Assembly: GCF_007830335.1 (NCBI RefSeq)
Contig: NZ_VLKU01000006.1
Coordinates: 5,001 to 69,000, forward strand
Reading direction: 5' to 3'
DNA from: Paracoccus sulfuroxidans
GTDB taxonomy: Bacteria; Pseudomonadota; Alphaproteobacteria; Rhodobacterales; Rhodobacteraceae
Length of the DNA stretch: 64,000 nt
The stretch's first letter is position 1. Each line of letters begins with the position of its first letter. The notes below the pieces were generated by a model that worked only from the letters and a program-made list of their open reading frames with translations, did not search any database and had not been told where the DNA came from. Shown here piece by piece: positions 24,839 to 34,286 of this stretch. The translations under genes and the position numbers were made by a program.

Positions 24839-26425
24839 TCATTCCTCGGTCTTCTTCAGGCCCCAGAACACCGGCACGGCGGTCGGCGCCATATCGGTCA
24901 GGACCGCGCGGCGCGCCTGCGGGAAGTTGTATTCCCCCAGCGGCACATAGTTCACCACGCCGATGGCATGGGCCTGGATCTTGTCGGTCACGGCCTTCTG
25001 TTCTTCCGGGGTCTTGGCGTCGATGAATTCCTGACGCAGTTTTTCCATCTCGGGGTCGTCCGGCCAGCCGAACCAGGCCTGATCGCCGCGCCCGTTCAGC
25101 ATGACGTTGTTGATCGGGCTGGCGATTTCCGAGATCTGCCAGTTCGTGAAGAACATGTTCCAGCCGCCCTGCGCCGGCGGGTCCATCGAGGCGCGGCGGG
25201 TGACCAGCGTCTGCCAGTCCATCGGCTGCATGTCGACGGTGAAGCCCGCATCGCGCAGCTGCTGGGCGGCGACGACCGGCTGGGCCTTCAGCGTCGGGCC
25301 GTCGGTCGGCTGCATCAGCACGACGGGGGTGCCGTCATAGCCTGCCTCCTCCAGCAGCTTCTTGGCCCCGGCCGGGTCGCCTTTGGCCACCAGCGTCTCG
25401 GTTCCGGTGGTGTTCTCGAAAGGCGTGCCGCAACCGAAAATCGCGCCGCAGACCTTGTAATACTCGGGGCTGCCGGTCAGCGCGGCCAGCACCGGTTCTT
25501 GCGACATGGCCATCAGCGCCGCCTTGCGGATCTGCGGATTGTCGAAGGGCGGATATTTGAAGTTCATCCGGCCCATGGTCTGGAAGCCGTATTCGGCACG
25601 CTTTTCGACGACGACCGTATCATCGCCCTCCAGCAGCGGGATCAGGTCGACCGGCATGGATTCGATCAGGTCGATATCGCCCGATTGCAGCGCGTTCACC
25701 GCCGTCTGGCTGTCCGACATGGTGACCCATTGGACCTTGTCGACATTGACGACCTTGCCGCCCGCATAGCCCGAGGCGGGTTCGCTGCGCGGCACGTAAT
25801 CCTCGTTCTTGGTATAGGTGACGCCGACGCCGGGCTGGAACTCCTCGGGGACGAATTTGAACGGGCCCGAGCCGATATGTTCCTGAATCGCCTGATCGGC
25901 GGGGGTTTCGGCGATGCGCTTGGGCATGATGAAGGGCGGCACGCCCGACTGTTTGCCGACCGTCGCAAGGAAGGGGCCGAAGGGCTCTTTCAGCTTCCAG
26001 ACGATGGTTTTCTCGTCCGGCGCCTCGATCGATTCGGTGACGTCCATGATCATCTGGCCGCCGGTGTCGCGCTTGCCCCAACGCTGCAGCGAGGCGACCA
26101 CATCCTCGCCGGTCACGGGCGCGCCATCGTGGAACTTCAGCCCCTCGCGCAGGGTGAAGGTATAGGTCAGCCCGTCGTCCGAGGCCGCGACCTCGGCCAT
26201 CTGCGGCTGGATGTTGAACTGCGCATCCTCGGCCAGCAGCACGTCATAGATCATATAGCCGTGGTCGCGGGTGATATGGGCGGTGGTGATGATCGGGTCC
26301 AGCACCCGCAGGTCCGAGTGCATGACCGCGGTCACGGTCGTCTCGGCCAGCGCGCCACCGGCGGCCAGCGCCAGAACGGAGGCGAAAACTCCGGTTTTCA
26401 GGGAAATCGTCAGGGGTCGGTTCAT
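24839..26425 (-). CDS. peptide ABC transporter substrate-binding protein (family 5)
   Basis: 528 residues. A Sec signal peptide (hydrophobic core VFASVLALAAGGALA) is followed by a solute-binding family 5 protein: MHSDLRVLDPIITTAHITRDHGYMIYDVLLA, then YTFTLREGLKFHDGAPVTGEDVVASLQRW. It captures the substrate in the periplasm for the DppBC-type channel. The ligand cannot be told from sequence; the co-encoded M20 and M81 enzymes suggest peptides or acylated amino acids. Confidence 0.92.
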   Translation of the reverse strand: MNRPLTISLKTGVFASVLALAAGGALAETTVTAVMHSDLRVLDPIITTAHITRDHGYMIYDVLLAEDAQFNIQPQMAEVAASDDGLTYTFTLREGLKFHDGAPVTGEDVVASLQRWGKRDTGGQMIMDVTESIEAPDEKTIVWKLKEPFGPFLATVGKQSGVPPFIMPKRIAETPADQAIQEHIGSGPFKFVPEEFQPGVGVTYTKNEDYVPRSEPASGYAGGKVVNVDKVQWVTMSDSQTAVNALQSGDIDLIESMPVDLIPLLEGDDTVVVEKRAEYGFQTMGRMNFKYPPFDNPQIRKAALMAMSQEPVLAALTGSPEYYKVCGAIFGCGTPFENTTGTETLVAKGDPAGAKKLLEEAGYDGTPVVLMQPTDGPTLKAQPVVAAQQLRDAGFTVDMQPMDWQTLVTRRASMDPPAQGGWNMFFTNWQISEIASPINNVMLNGRGDQAWFGWPDDPEMEKLRQEFIDAKTPEEQKAVTDKIQAHAIGVVNYVPLGEYNFPQARRAVLTDMAPTAVPVFWGLKKTEE

Positions 26426-26458
26426 TGGCGGTTTCTCTCTCTGTTGGTAGGCTCTTGG

Positions 26459-27955
26459 TTATTTCTGCTGGCCGAAGACCGGACCCAGCGGGCGCAGCCG
26501 CATGCCGGGGCGCAGGCTGGTCCATGGCAGCGACGAGGGGCAAAGCGGCATCGCCCCCGGCGCGGTCGCGACAAGGATGGTTTCGGCAATGGGCTCAAAA
26601 TCGGCGCGGAAATGGACCGAGCTTTTGTTCACCAGAATTTTCTGGGCCTCGGGCTCGATCCCGACCATGCGGTAGAAGTTGCGGTCGGCCATCTGGGCGA
26701 TGTGGCTGGTCACCACGACCCGCGTGCCGCCGATCTGCAGCGCGGCCGAGGGGCCCATGTCGATATGCGTGCCGCCGTAATAGGGCCCCGTGGCATGCAC
26801 CTTGCCGTCTGACAGCGCCGCGACCGTCGCCCGCGTCAGGAAGGGCGCATCCCCCGCAATGCCCGAGCGTCCGCCCAAGGCCACCTCGATCTGCGCGCCG
26901 ACACCGGCGGCATGGGCGGCCTTGGCGGCTTCGGGGTCGTGGAAATTGCCAAGGGCAGCATCCTGCGCATCGCAGGCGACCAGCGCGCGCAGCATGCCCG
27001 TCGTATCGGACGAACCGCCCGCACCGGGGTTGTCCTGCGTGTCCGCGATGATGACGGGCTGGCGGGCCTCGGCCGCCAGTCGCATAGCCACGCGCACGGC
27101 ATCCTCGGGGTCGAAGGCCTGACCGGCGAAATCGGGCTCGTGCGCCAGAAGCGCGCCCGCGATGGCGTCGGCATGCGCCTCGACCGCCGCCGCGTCGGGG
27201 CCATAGGCAAAGACCGCCGGGCCGCAGCCATCGAAATCCGAGGCCGGGAAGCCCATGAACAGCGATGCCGTCGCGACACCTGCGGGCAGGTCGCGGGTCA
27301 TCTGATAGAGGCCCTGCGCGGGCTGCATATTGGTGTATTGCCAGCTGATCGGGATCAGGTAATCGACCGCGCGCATGGCCTTCGCCCAAAGCTTGCCCGA
27401 GCGCAGCATCTGGTCCAGCGCCTCGGCGGCGCGCCAGCCGGTCTCGGCCATGTCGATATGCGGATAGGTGCGGAAGCCCACCATGATGTCGGACAGATCG
27501 AACATCTGCGGCGTGATATTTCCGTGCAGATCCAATGAGATCGAGATCGGCACCTCCGGGTGGATCTGGCGGATGCGGGCCAGCAGTTCCCCCTCTCCGT
27601 CGGGGTGATGCTCGGCCACCATGGCGCCGTGCAGGTCCAGATAGATCGCGTCCAGCGGCCCGGCGTCGCGCAGGCCCTGCAGGATCTCGGCGGCGATCGC
27701 CTCATAGGCGTCGCGCGTCACCGGGGCCGAGGGGATGGCCCCCGTCCACAGAATCGGCACGACCTGCCAGCCGGCCTTTTCGGCAAAGTCGAAGGCACCC
27801 GCCATGCCCAGATTGACGCCCCGGATCGCCTCGCGCAGCGCCGCGCCCCTGGTCATCGGGATATATCCGCCGCCTTGCTGAAACGCAGGCAGATCTGCGG
27901 GCGCGCTGGCGAAGCTGTTACTTTCGTGCAGGAACCCGGCGAAGGCGACTTTCAT
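26459..27955 (-). CDS. M81 family metallopeptidase, MlrC-like
   Basis: 498 residues of the MlrC/M81 family. Landmarks are VAFAGFLHESNSFA at the N terminus, LDLHGAMVAEHHPDGEGELL, SLDLHGNI, YPHIDMAETG, and DTQDNPGAGGSSDTTGMLRAL. MlrC degrades linearised microcystin in sphingomonads, but the family is far wider and often sits beside dipeptide transporters. It is the first gene of the minus-strand transport operon and is divergent from an IclR regulator; the operator-like palindrome lies 37 bases from its start. Confidence 0.88.
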   Translation of the reverse strand: MKVAFAGFLHESNSFASAPADLPAFQQGGGYIPMTRGAALREAIRGVNLGMAGAFDFAEKAGWQVVPILWTGAIPSAPVTRDAYEAIAAEILQGLRDAGPLDAIYLDLHGAMVAEHHPDGEGELLARIRQIHPEVPISISLDLHGNITPQMFDLSDIMVGFRTYPHIDMAETGWRAAEALDQMLRSGKLWAKAMRAVDYLIPISWQYTNMQPAQGLYQMTRDLPAGVATASLFMGFPASDFDGCGPAVFAYGPDAAAVEAHADAIAGALLAHEPDFAGQAFDPEDAVRVAMRLAAEARQPVIIADTQDNPGAGGSSDTTGMLRALVACDAQDAALGNFHDPEAAKAAHAAGVGAQIEVALGGRSGIAGDAPFLTRATVAALSDGKVHATGPYYGGTHIDMGPSAALQIGGTRVVVTSHIAQMADRNFYRMVGIEPEAQKILVNKSSVHFRADFEPIAETILVATAPGAMPLCPSSLPWTSLRPGMRLRPLGPVFGQQK

Positions 27956-27991
27956 GGGCGGTGCGGAACCTTTTCATCAAAATGCGAGATA

Positions 27992-28010
27992 TGTATCGAC
28001 AGGCGATACA
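27992..28010. promoter_or_regulatory. probable IclR operator palindrome
   Basis: A perfect inverted repeat tgtatcg-acagg-cgataca in the 129-base divergent region, with a further partial half-site (atatatcga) immediately after. Its position fits binding by the divergent IclR-type protein to control both itself and the M81/Dpp/M20 operon. The palindrome is seen; the assignment is inferred. Confidence 0.65.
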
Positions 28011-28084
28011 AATATATCGAAGATGATTCCTGTAGACCGACGCTCTGTCAACAAAATTTCCCTGAGGTCAGTTAGGAGGCAGTT

Positions 28085-28900
28085 TTGTTTCGTGAATTGA
28101 ACGGCGTACCGGCATTTGACCCGCAGGAAGCCGAAAAATTCGGCAATGATCCCTTGTTCGTTCGTGCCGCCGCGCGGGCCGTTGCCGTCATGTCGGTGTT
28201 TGAGTTCGCGCATAAGCCCTTGACCCTGAACGAAATCGGAGAGCTTGCAGGACTGGACCGCAGCGCCGCGCAGCGCATGGTCCACACGTTGCAGCAACTG
28301 GGCATGATCGTGCGCGATGAACAGGATCGGGGCTATCTTCCCGGTCGGCGGGTGCTGACCATGGCCTGCTCTCACCTGCGGATGAACCCGGTTCTGCGCC
28401 ACGCGACCCCGATTCTGCTGGAGTTGCGCCGCCGCACGCGAGAGCGGGTGGATATGTCGCTCTGGGACGATACGCGGATGATCTATGCGCTGCGGATGCC
28501 CTCGAAGCATGAAATCTTCACCGCGACGCTGACCGGGAATACGGTGCCGGTCTATTGCACCGGGGGCGGCCTTGCGGTGCTGGCCCATCTGCCCGATGAC
28601 GAGATCGCCTCGATCTTCGAGCGTTCCGACCGCACGCCCTTCACCGCCGACACCTTCACCACGCTCGACGAGGTGATGGCCGAGGTGACCCGCACCCGCG
28701 AGCGCGGCCATTCCGTCGCCGTCAGCCAGCTTCTGCGGCATGAGATCGCCATGGGCGCGGTGGTGACCGATCATTCGAACCGGCCTCTGGGTGCGATCCA
28801 TCTGGCGGGCTCGCTGGACGAACACACGCCCGAGGAATTCCAGGCGAAATTCGCCCCCCTGCTGCGGCGCGCGGCCCATTCGATGCGCGACTATCGCTGA
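28085..28900 (+). CDS. IclR-type transcriptional regulator
   Basis: 271 residues. The N-terminal winged HTH is ARAVAVMSVFEFAHKPLTLNEIGELAGLDRSAAQRMVHTLQQLG, and a C-terminal GAF-like effector domain follows (YCTGGGLAVLAHLPDDEI). It starts at TTG 28085, supported by a perfect AGGAGG 6 bases upstream; there is no equally good ATG. It is divergent from the M81-Dpp-M20 operon, which it probably regulates. Confidence 0.88.
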   Translation: MFRELNGVPAFDPQEAEKFGNDPLFVRAAARAVAVMSVFEFAHKPLTLNEIGELAGLDRSAAQRMVHTLQQLGMIVRDEQDRGYLPGRRVLTMACSHLRMNPVLRHATPILLELRRRTRERVDMSLWDDTRMIYALRMPSKHEIFTATLTGNTVPVYCTGGGLAVLAHLPDDEIASIFERSDRTPFTADTFTTLDEVMAEVTRTRERGHSVAVSQLLRHEIAMGAVVTDHSNRPLGAIHLAGSLDEHTPEEFQAKFAPLLRRAAHSMRDYR

Positions 28901-29009
28901 ATGTCGTACTGAGGGGCGGCGGCAGGTTGCGGGGCGCTTCTCTTGGCAAGGGCGCGCGCTTGGGTTAGCGCAGGCTGACCTGACACAGCCGATGAGGGCG
29001 CCAGTGCGC

Positions 29010-29945
29010 ATGGAGAACGCCAAGCAGGGCCAGGACGAACTGTCCGGGCAACCGCACGACCTTCGGGACGTGGCTGAAAAGCTGCGCCTGATGCGGACGA
29101 CCTCATTGCATCAGCGCTATTCGGGGAAACCTGCCCCGGCCCTGCCGTCCCGGTTCGAGATCATGGCGATCTTGACCGATGTGATCGGCGTGCTTTACCC
29201 CCGCCATCACGGGCCTGCCGGGCTGCACCCGGATGAAGTTGACGGTTATGTCGATCTGACGCTGCCCTTGATCCGCGACCGGCTGGCCCGGCAGATCGAA
29301 CTGGAGCTGATGCTGGACGTGACCGCTGACCCGGTCCTTTGCCGCCAGCGGGGCATCGAGGCCGCCGCCAGCTTCATGGACAGCCTGCTGCGCATCCGCG
29401 ACCTGCATGACACCGACATCACCGCCGCCTATGCGGGCGATCCCTCGGCCAAAAGCCTGGATGAGGTGGTGTTCTGTTTCCCCGGCGTCTCGGCCGTGCT
29501 GCGCCACCGCATTGCGCATGAGATCTTCCTGCTGGGCGCGACGATGATCGCGCGGGTGATCTCGGAATATTCGCATTCGGTCACCGGTATCGACATTCAT
29601 CCCGGCGCACAGATTGCCGCCGCCTGTTTCATCGACCATGGCACCGGCGTGGTGATCGGGGAAACTGCGATCATCGGGCGGAATGTGCGGCTTTATCAGC
29701 AGGTCACACTGGGCGCGAAACGCTTCGAGGCGGATGAGGACGGCACTCTGGTCAAGGGCCAGCCGCGCCACCCGGTCATCGGCGATGATGTGGTGATCTA
29801 TGCGGGCGCGACGATTCTGGGCCGCATCACCATCGGGCAGGGCTCGATCATCGGGGGCGGGGTCTGGCTGACGAATGACGTGCCGCCCGGGTCGAATGTG
29901 ATTCAGGCGCGGCCCAAGCTGACGACATTGCGCAGCAAGGGCTGA
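29010..29945 (+). CDS. cysE: serine O-acetyltransferase (CysE/EpsC-like)
   Basis: About 311 residues from ATG 29010; ATG 28992 is equally possible. An N-terminal helical domain is followed by a left-handed parallel beta-helix: GIDIHPGAQIAAACFIDHGTG, then VIGETAIIGRNVRLYQQVTLG and VIGDDVVIYAGATILG. This is the O-acetylserine-forming enzyme of cysteine synthesis, in the longer form seen in many alphaproteobacteria and Bacteroidetes. No other cys gene is adjacent, so involvement in cysteine supply is inferred from family alone. Confidence 0.85.
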   Translation: MENAKQGQDELSGQPHDLRDVAEKLRLMRTTSLHQRYSGKPAPALPSRFEIMAILTDVIGVLYPRHHGPAGLHPDEVDGYVDLTLPLIRDRLARQIELELMLDVTADPVLCRQRGIEAAASFMDSLLRIRDLHDTDITAAYAGDPSAKSLDEVVFCFPGVSAVLRHRIAHEIFLLGATMIARVISEYSHSVTGIDIHPGAQIAAACFIDHGTGVVIGETAIIGRNVRLYQQVTLGAKRFEADEDGTLVKGQPRHPVIGDDVVIYAGATILGRITIGQGSIIGGGVWLTNDVPPGSNVIQARPKLTTLRSKG

Positions 29946-30125
29946 CGCGGACAGTTAGTCCTGAAACTTCAACCTGTTGCGGGTCCGGAAAGGTGACAAA
30001 AACCACCCACGCGGCAGCAGGGATCGTGTTTTCTCACAATAAAGACGATAAAAGCGATAGACATTAACATAAATTCAGAGAATACTTTTCCCCGCCAAGA
30101 CCGACTACGCAGGGAGCGAGGGGCA

Positions 30126-30599
30126 ATGACCGACCTGGATCTGATCGACCGCAAGATCGTCGCGGAGCTTATGCAGGATGCGTCCCTGCCCATCGCCCAG
30201 ATCGCGGACAAGGTCGGGCTGTCCCAGACCCCGTGCTGGAAGCGCATCCAGAAGCTTGAGGCGAACGGCATCCTGGTCAAGCGCGTCGCGCTGGCCGACC
30301 CGCATCAACTGGGCTTCGGCATCGTCGTCTTTGTGGAAATCGAGGCGCCGAACCATACCAGCGAATGGCGCGAGACCTTCACCACCGCCGTCAACACCCT
30401 GCCCGAAATCATGGAGGTTTACCGCATGGCCGGGCATATGGATTATCTTCTGCGCGTGGCCGTGCCCTCGATGGAGGCGTTCGATGGGTTCTACAAGCGG
30501 CTGACGGATGCGGTGCCGATCAAGAATGTGACCTCGCATTTCTCGATGGAGCGCATCCATTTCACCACGGCCTATCCCGTCGACACCCGCAACCGCTAA
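30126..30599 (+). CDS. Lrp/AsnC family transcriptional regulator
   Basis: 157 residues. The HTH is DLDLIDRKIVAELMQDASLPIAQIADKVGLSQTPCWKRI, and a RAM-type effector domain follows (GHMDYLLRVAVPSMEAFDGFYKRL). Length is normal. GGAGCGAGGGGC precedes ATG 30126. The last 4 bases overlap the end of the convergent flavin oxidoreductase gene. It may respond to an amino acid related to that enzyme, but the sequence does not prove it. Confidence 0.92.
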   Translation: MTDLDLIDRKIVAELMQDASLPIAQIADKVGLSQTPCWKRIQKLEANGILVKRVALADPHQLGFGIVVFVEIEAPNHTSEWRETFTTAVNTLPEIMEVYRMAGHMDYLLRVAVPSMEAFDGFYKRLTDAVPIKNVTSHFSMERIHFTTAYPVDTRNR

Positions 30600-32632
30600 A
30601 GATCCTTGACCAGCCGCAGCGCGTCATAGATTGCGGCATGGGTGTTGCGCGCCGCGACCGCGTCGCCGATCCGGAAGACGCGGAAGCTGCCCTCGGGATT
30701 GGCCGCCACCGTTTGAGGCGCGCCCGCGATCAGCGCGTCATAGTCAACCTCGCCCAGATTGCGCGACAGCGGCTTCAGGTCGAAATAGAGGTCATCCAGA
30801 GGCCGCGTGCCGTGGTTCACCACGACCTGATCGACGATGCGGTCGCGGGTCATGTCACCGTAATCGCTGCCCAAAGTGGCGCGCAGCTGATTGCCCTCGC
30901 GCACCACCGATTGCAGCCGCCAGGTGACGGTGAAGGTGGTGTCCAGCCGCTGCAGGCTGCGCATATAGGGCACAAGGTTCATCGCCATCACCTCGGGCGA
31001 GAAGGCGCGGTCGGGGGTCACGATTTCCACCTTCGCGCCGGTCTGCGCGATCAGATCGGCGGCCTGCAGCGCCGCATGATCGCCCGCATCGTCATAGACC
31101 AGCACATTGCTGCCCGGCTTCACATCGCCCGACAATATGTCCCAGGCCGAGCAGACAAGGTCATTGCCCGCGCCCAGCACCTCGGTATGGGGCAGGCCGC
31201 CGGTCGCGATGATGACCTCATCGGGGGAGGTCGCCAGCACCTCATCGGCATCGGCGAAGGTGTTGAAGCGGAAGTTCACGCCATGCTTTTCGCATTGGGC
31301 CATGCGCCAGGCGATGATCGAGATCATCTCGCGCCGCCGTTCCTGCAGGGCGGTCAGGCGAATCTGGCCGCCGGGCTTGTCGGCGGCCTCCAGCACGGTG
31401 ACCGCATGCCCGCGTTCGGCGGCGACCCGCGCGGCCTCGACCCCCGCCGGACCCGCGCCGACGATGGTCACGCGCTTTTTCTCAGGTGCCACCGGGATTG
31501 TGTGCGGCATGGTCTCTTCGCGTCCCGTGGCGGGATTGTGCAGGCAGAAGGCCAGCCCGCCCTGATAGATCCGGTCGAGGCAATAGTTCGCGCCGACGCA
31601 GGGGCGGATGTCATCCTCGCGCCCCTCGATCACCTTCCGCACCAGATGCGGGTCGGCCATATGCGCCCGCGTCATGCCGACCATATCCAGCTTGCCGCTT
31701 TCGATCGCATGGCGCGCCGTGGCCACATCGGGGATTTTCGCGGCATGGAAGGTCGGGAAGCCGGTGGCGGCGCGAATCTCGCCCGCGAAATCCAGATGCG
31801 GGGCGTTCTTCATGCCCTGCACCGGGATCACATCTGTCAGGCCCGCGTCAGTGTCGATATGGCCGCGAATGACGTTCAGGAAATCGACCAGACCGCTGTC
31901 TTTCAGCATCTGGGACACCTGCACGCCCTCGGCCTTGGTCATGCCGCCCGGTTGCGCCTGATCGCCGGTATAGCGCAGGCCGACGATGAACTCCTCGCCG
32001 CAGCGCTGGCGGATCTCGCGCAGGACGTCGAAGGTGAAGCGCAGCCGGTTTTCCAGACTGCCGCCATAGGGCGCGTCCAGATCATTGGTCAGCGGCGACC
32101 AGAACTGCTCCAGCAGGTGGCCATAGGCCTCCAGCTCGATCCCGTCGACGCCCGCGGCCTTCATCCGCTCGGCGGCATCGCCGAAATCCTTGATGATGCG
32201 GGCAATGTCCCAATCCTCGATGCGCTTGGGGAAGGCGCGATGGGCGGCCTCGCGTTCATGGCTGGGGGCGACGACCGGCAGCCAGTCGGCTTTGTCCCAG
32301 CGGGTGCGGCGGCCCAGATGGGTCAGCTGGATCATCACCGCCGCGCCATGGTCGTGGCATTCGTCGACCAGCTTCTTCATCCAGCCGACGACCTCGTCCT
32401 TATAGGCGAGGATATTGTTGAAGACCGGCGGGCTGTCCTTCGCGACCGCAGCCGAGCCCGCCGTCATGGTCAGCGCCACCCCGGCCTTCGCCCGCTCGAC
32501 ATGATACAGCCGATAGCGGTCCTTCGGCATCCCGTCCTCGGGGTAGGCCGGTTCGTGGCTGGTGATCATGATCCGGTTGCGAAGCGTCAGATGCTTCAGC
32601 TTGTAGGGCTGGAGAAGAGGGTCGTTCGTCAT
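30596..32632 (-). CDS. FAD/FMN-dependent demethylase, N-methylproline demethylase-like
   Basis: 678 residues in the TMADH/old-yellow-enzyme plus FAD-binding layout. The N-terminal FMN TIM barrel includes YGHLLEQFWSPLTNDLDAPYGGSLENR. An iron-sulfur cysteine cluster follows (RPCVGANYCLDRI...AFC). A C-terminal dinucleotide-binding half has VGAGPAGVEAARVAAERGH and IIATGG. The Cys spacing is as I recall from the StcD/HpbA/DgcA group that demethylates N-methylproline or dimethylglycine. The exact substrate is not determined. Confidence 0.82.
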   Translation of the reverse strand: MTNDPLLQPYKLKHLTLRNRIMITSHEPAYPEDGMPKDRYRLYHVERAKAGVALTMTAGSAAVAKDSPPVFNNILAYKDEVVGWMKKLVDECHDHGAAVMIQLTHLGRRTRWDKADWLPVVAPSHEREAAHRAFPKRIEDWDIARIIKDFGDAAERMKAAGVDGIELEAYGHLLEQFWSPLTNDLDAPYGGSLENRLRFTFDVLREIRQRCGEEFIVGLRYTGDQAQPGGMTKAEGVQVSQMLKDSGLVDFLNVIRGHIDTDAGLTDVIPVQGMKNAPHLDFAGEIRAATGFPTFHAAKIPDVATARHAIESGKLDMVGMTRAHMADPHLVRKVIEGREDDIRPCVGANYCLDRIYQGGLAFCLHNPATGREETMPHTIPVAPEKKRVTIVGAGPAGVEAARVAAERGHAVTVLEAADKPGGQIRLTALQERRREMISIIAWRMAQCEKHGVNFRFNTFADADEVLATSPDEVIIATGGLPHTEVLGAGNDLVCSAWDILSGDVKPGSNVLVYDDAGDHAALQAADLIAQTGAKVEIVTPDRAFSPEVMAMNLVPYMRSLQRLDTTFTVTWRLQSVVREGNQLRATLGSDYGDMTRDRIVDQVVVNHGTRPLDDLYFDLKPLSRNLGEVDYDALIAGAPQTVAANPEGSFRVFRIGDAVAARNTHAAIYDALRLVKDL

Positions 32633-32776
32633 CTCTGGCTGCCTTGGATAGGGGTGATTTCGGAACGCTGCCGGAAATGTTCACTTGTGTCAATTTAAAC
32701 TACGCATGTGTACCCTGCTTGGGCGGCGACGCACATTCCGGTTGCGCGCCGGGGGCCGCGCCATTAGCGATAGGGC

Positions 32777-33439
32777 ATGGCAGAAGATGCACCCTCCGAG
32801 ACGGGCTGGCGCGGGTCGCCGGAAGGCTGGCTTGAGGCCGCCTATGAGGCGCTGATCGACGGCGGCATCGACGCGGTCAAGATCATGCCGCTGGCGCAGC
32901 GGCTGCGGCTCTCGCGCACCAGTTTCTATTGGTTCTTCAAGGATCGTGAGGCGCTGCTGACCGCGCTTCTGGATCGCTGGGACCAGCGCACCACGCAGCC
33001 CCTGATCGCGGCGGCCACTGCCTATGCCGAAACCCAGGCCGAGGCGATCCTGAACGTCATCGGCAGCTTCCTTCCGCCCGAGACCTTCGATGCCAGGCTG
33101 GAATTCGCGGTCCGCAGCTGGGCTTTGCAGGATGCAGGCGTCATGTCGCGCCTGCATGCCGCGGATGAGCACCGGCTGACTGCGCTGCGCGATCTCTTGA
33201 TGAGATGGGGTCATGCGCCGCTTGACGCCGATGTTCGGGCGCGCACGATCTATCTGGTGCAGATGGGCTATATCTCGATGCAGCAGCGCGAGCCTCTGGC
33301 CCTGCGGCTGGAGCGCATCCCGGCCTATGTCGAGATCTATGGCGGCATCCGCCCCGAACCGCGTGAGATGGCGCGGTTCCACGCCCGCCACAGCGAAGCG
33401 GATGACATTGCCACAAGCGGGGTCGCTGGTCCAAGCTGA
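32777..33439 (+). CDS. TetR family transcriptional regulator
   Basis: 220 residues. The N-terminal HTH is ALIDGGIDAVKIMPLAQRLRLSRTSFYWFFKDREALLTALL and the helical ligand domain is not family-specific. It is divergent from the flavin demethylase gene and 30 bases upstream of an SDR gene on the same strand, so it may regulate either side. The 144-base divergent spacer is AT-richer than its surroundings; no convincing palindrome was found. Confidence 0.88.
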   Translation: MAEDAPSETGWRGSPEGWLEAAYEALIDGGIDAVKIMPLAQRLRLSRTSFYWFFKDREALLTALLDRWDQRTTQPLIAAATAYAETQAEAILNVIGSFLPPETFDARLEFAVRSWALQDAGVMSRLHAADEHRLTALRDLLMRWGHAPLDADVRARTIYLVQMGYISMQQREPLALRLERIPAYVEIYGGIRPEPREMARFHARHSEADDIATSGVAGPS

Positions 33440-33469
33440 TCCGAACAACCGGACAGGGGGACAGATCCG

Positions 33470-34207
33470 ATGCGGCTTCGGCAGAAAACCATTCTCGTGA
33501 CAGCGGCGGGTCAGGGCATTGGTCGCGCAAGCGCCATCGCTTTGGCCGCCGAGGGTGCAAGGGTCATCGCGACCGACCGCGATGAGGGCCTGCTGGCGGG
33601 CCTCGACGGGATCGAGACCCGCGTGCTGGACGTCACCGACGCGGGCGCGGTCAGCGCCATCGCCGCCGATCTGGGGCCGCTCGACGGGCTCTTCAACTGC
33701 GCGGGGGTGGTCCACAACGGCACGCTGCTGGACATCACCGATGCCGATTGGGACTTCGCCTTCAGCTTGAACGTCACCGCGATGATGCGTCTGGCGCGCG
33801 CCTGCCTGCCGGGCATGCTGGAACGCGCGTCGCAGACCGGGACGGCCTCGATCCTGAACATGGCCTCGATGGCGTCATCGGTGAAGGGGTTCACGAATCG
33901 CACGGCCTATGGGGCCTCGAAAGCGGCGGTGATCGGGCTGACCAAGGCCATCGCCGCCGATTTCGTCACGCAGGGCATCCGCTGCAACGCGCTGTGCCCG
34001 GGCACGGTCGACACGCCCTCGCTTCAGGGCCGGATCGCGGCCTCGGCCGATCCGGTGCAGGCCCGGCGCGATTTCATCGCCCGCCAGCCCATGGGGCGGC
34101 TGGCAACGGTCGAGGACATCACGCCGATGGTGGTCTATCTGCTGTCCGATGAAAGCCGTTTCGTCTCGGGTCAGGCGGTTCTGGTGGATGGCGGCGTGAC
34201 CATCTAG
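33470..34207 (+). CDS. SDR family oxidoreductase
   Basis: 245 residues. Short-chain dehydrogenase landmarks are the cofactor loop TAAGQGIGRA, NCAGVV, the catalytic Ser region ILNMASMASS, and YGASK with the Tyr/Lys pair. The ending is GQAVLVDGG. An acidic residue after strand 2 (ATDRD) predicts NAD preference. Similar proteins act on 3-hydroxybutyrate or sugar acids; the substrate here is unknown. It lies in a row with TetR upstream and kynureninase downstream (79 bases). Confidence 0.88.
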   Translation: MRLRQKTILVTAAGQGIGRASAIALAAEGARVIATDRDEGLLAGLDGIETRVLDVTDAGAVSAIAADLGPLDGLFNCAGVVHNGTLLDITDADWDFAFSLNVTAMMRLARACLPGMLERASQTGTASILNMASMASSVKGFTNRTAYGASKAAVIGLTKAIAADFVTQGIRCNALCPGTVDTPSLQGRIAASADPVQARRDFIARQPMGRLATVEDITPMVVYLLSDESRFVSGQAVLVDGGVTI

Positions 34208-34286
34208 GGCGGGCCGCTTGCGCATCGGCATCGCTTGTGAGGTAATCGCCCGATGCCACGAGCGCATGCAACCGATGAAGGCTTCG

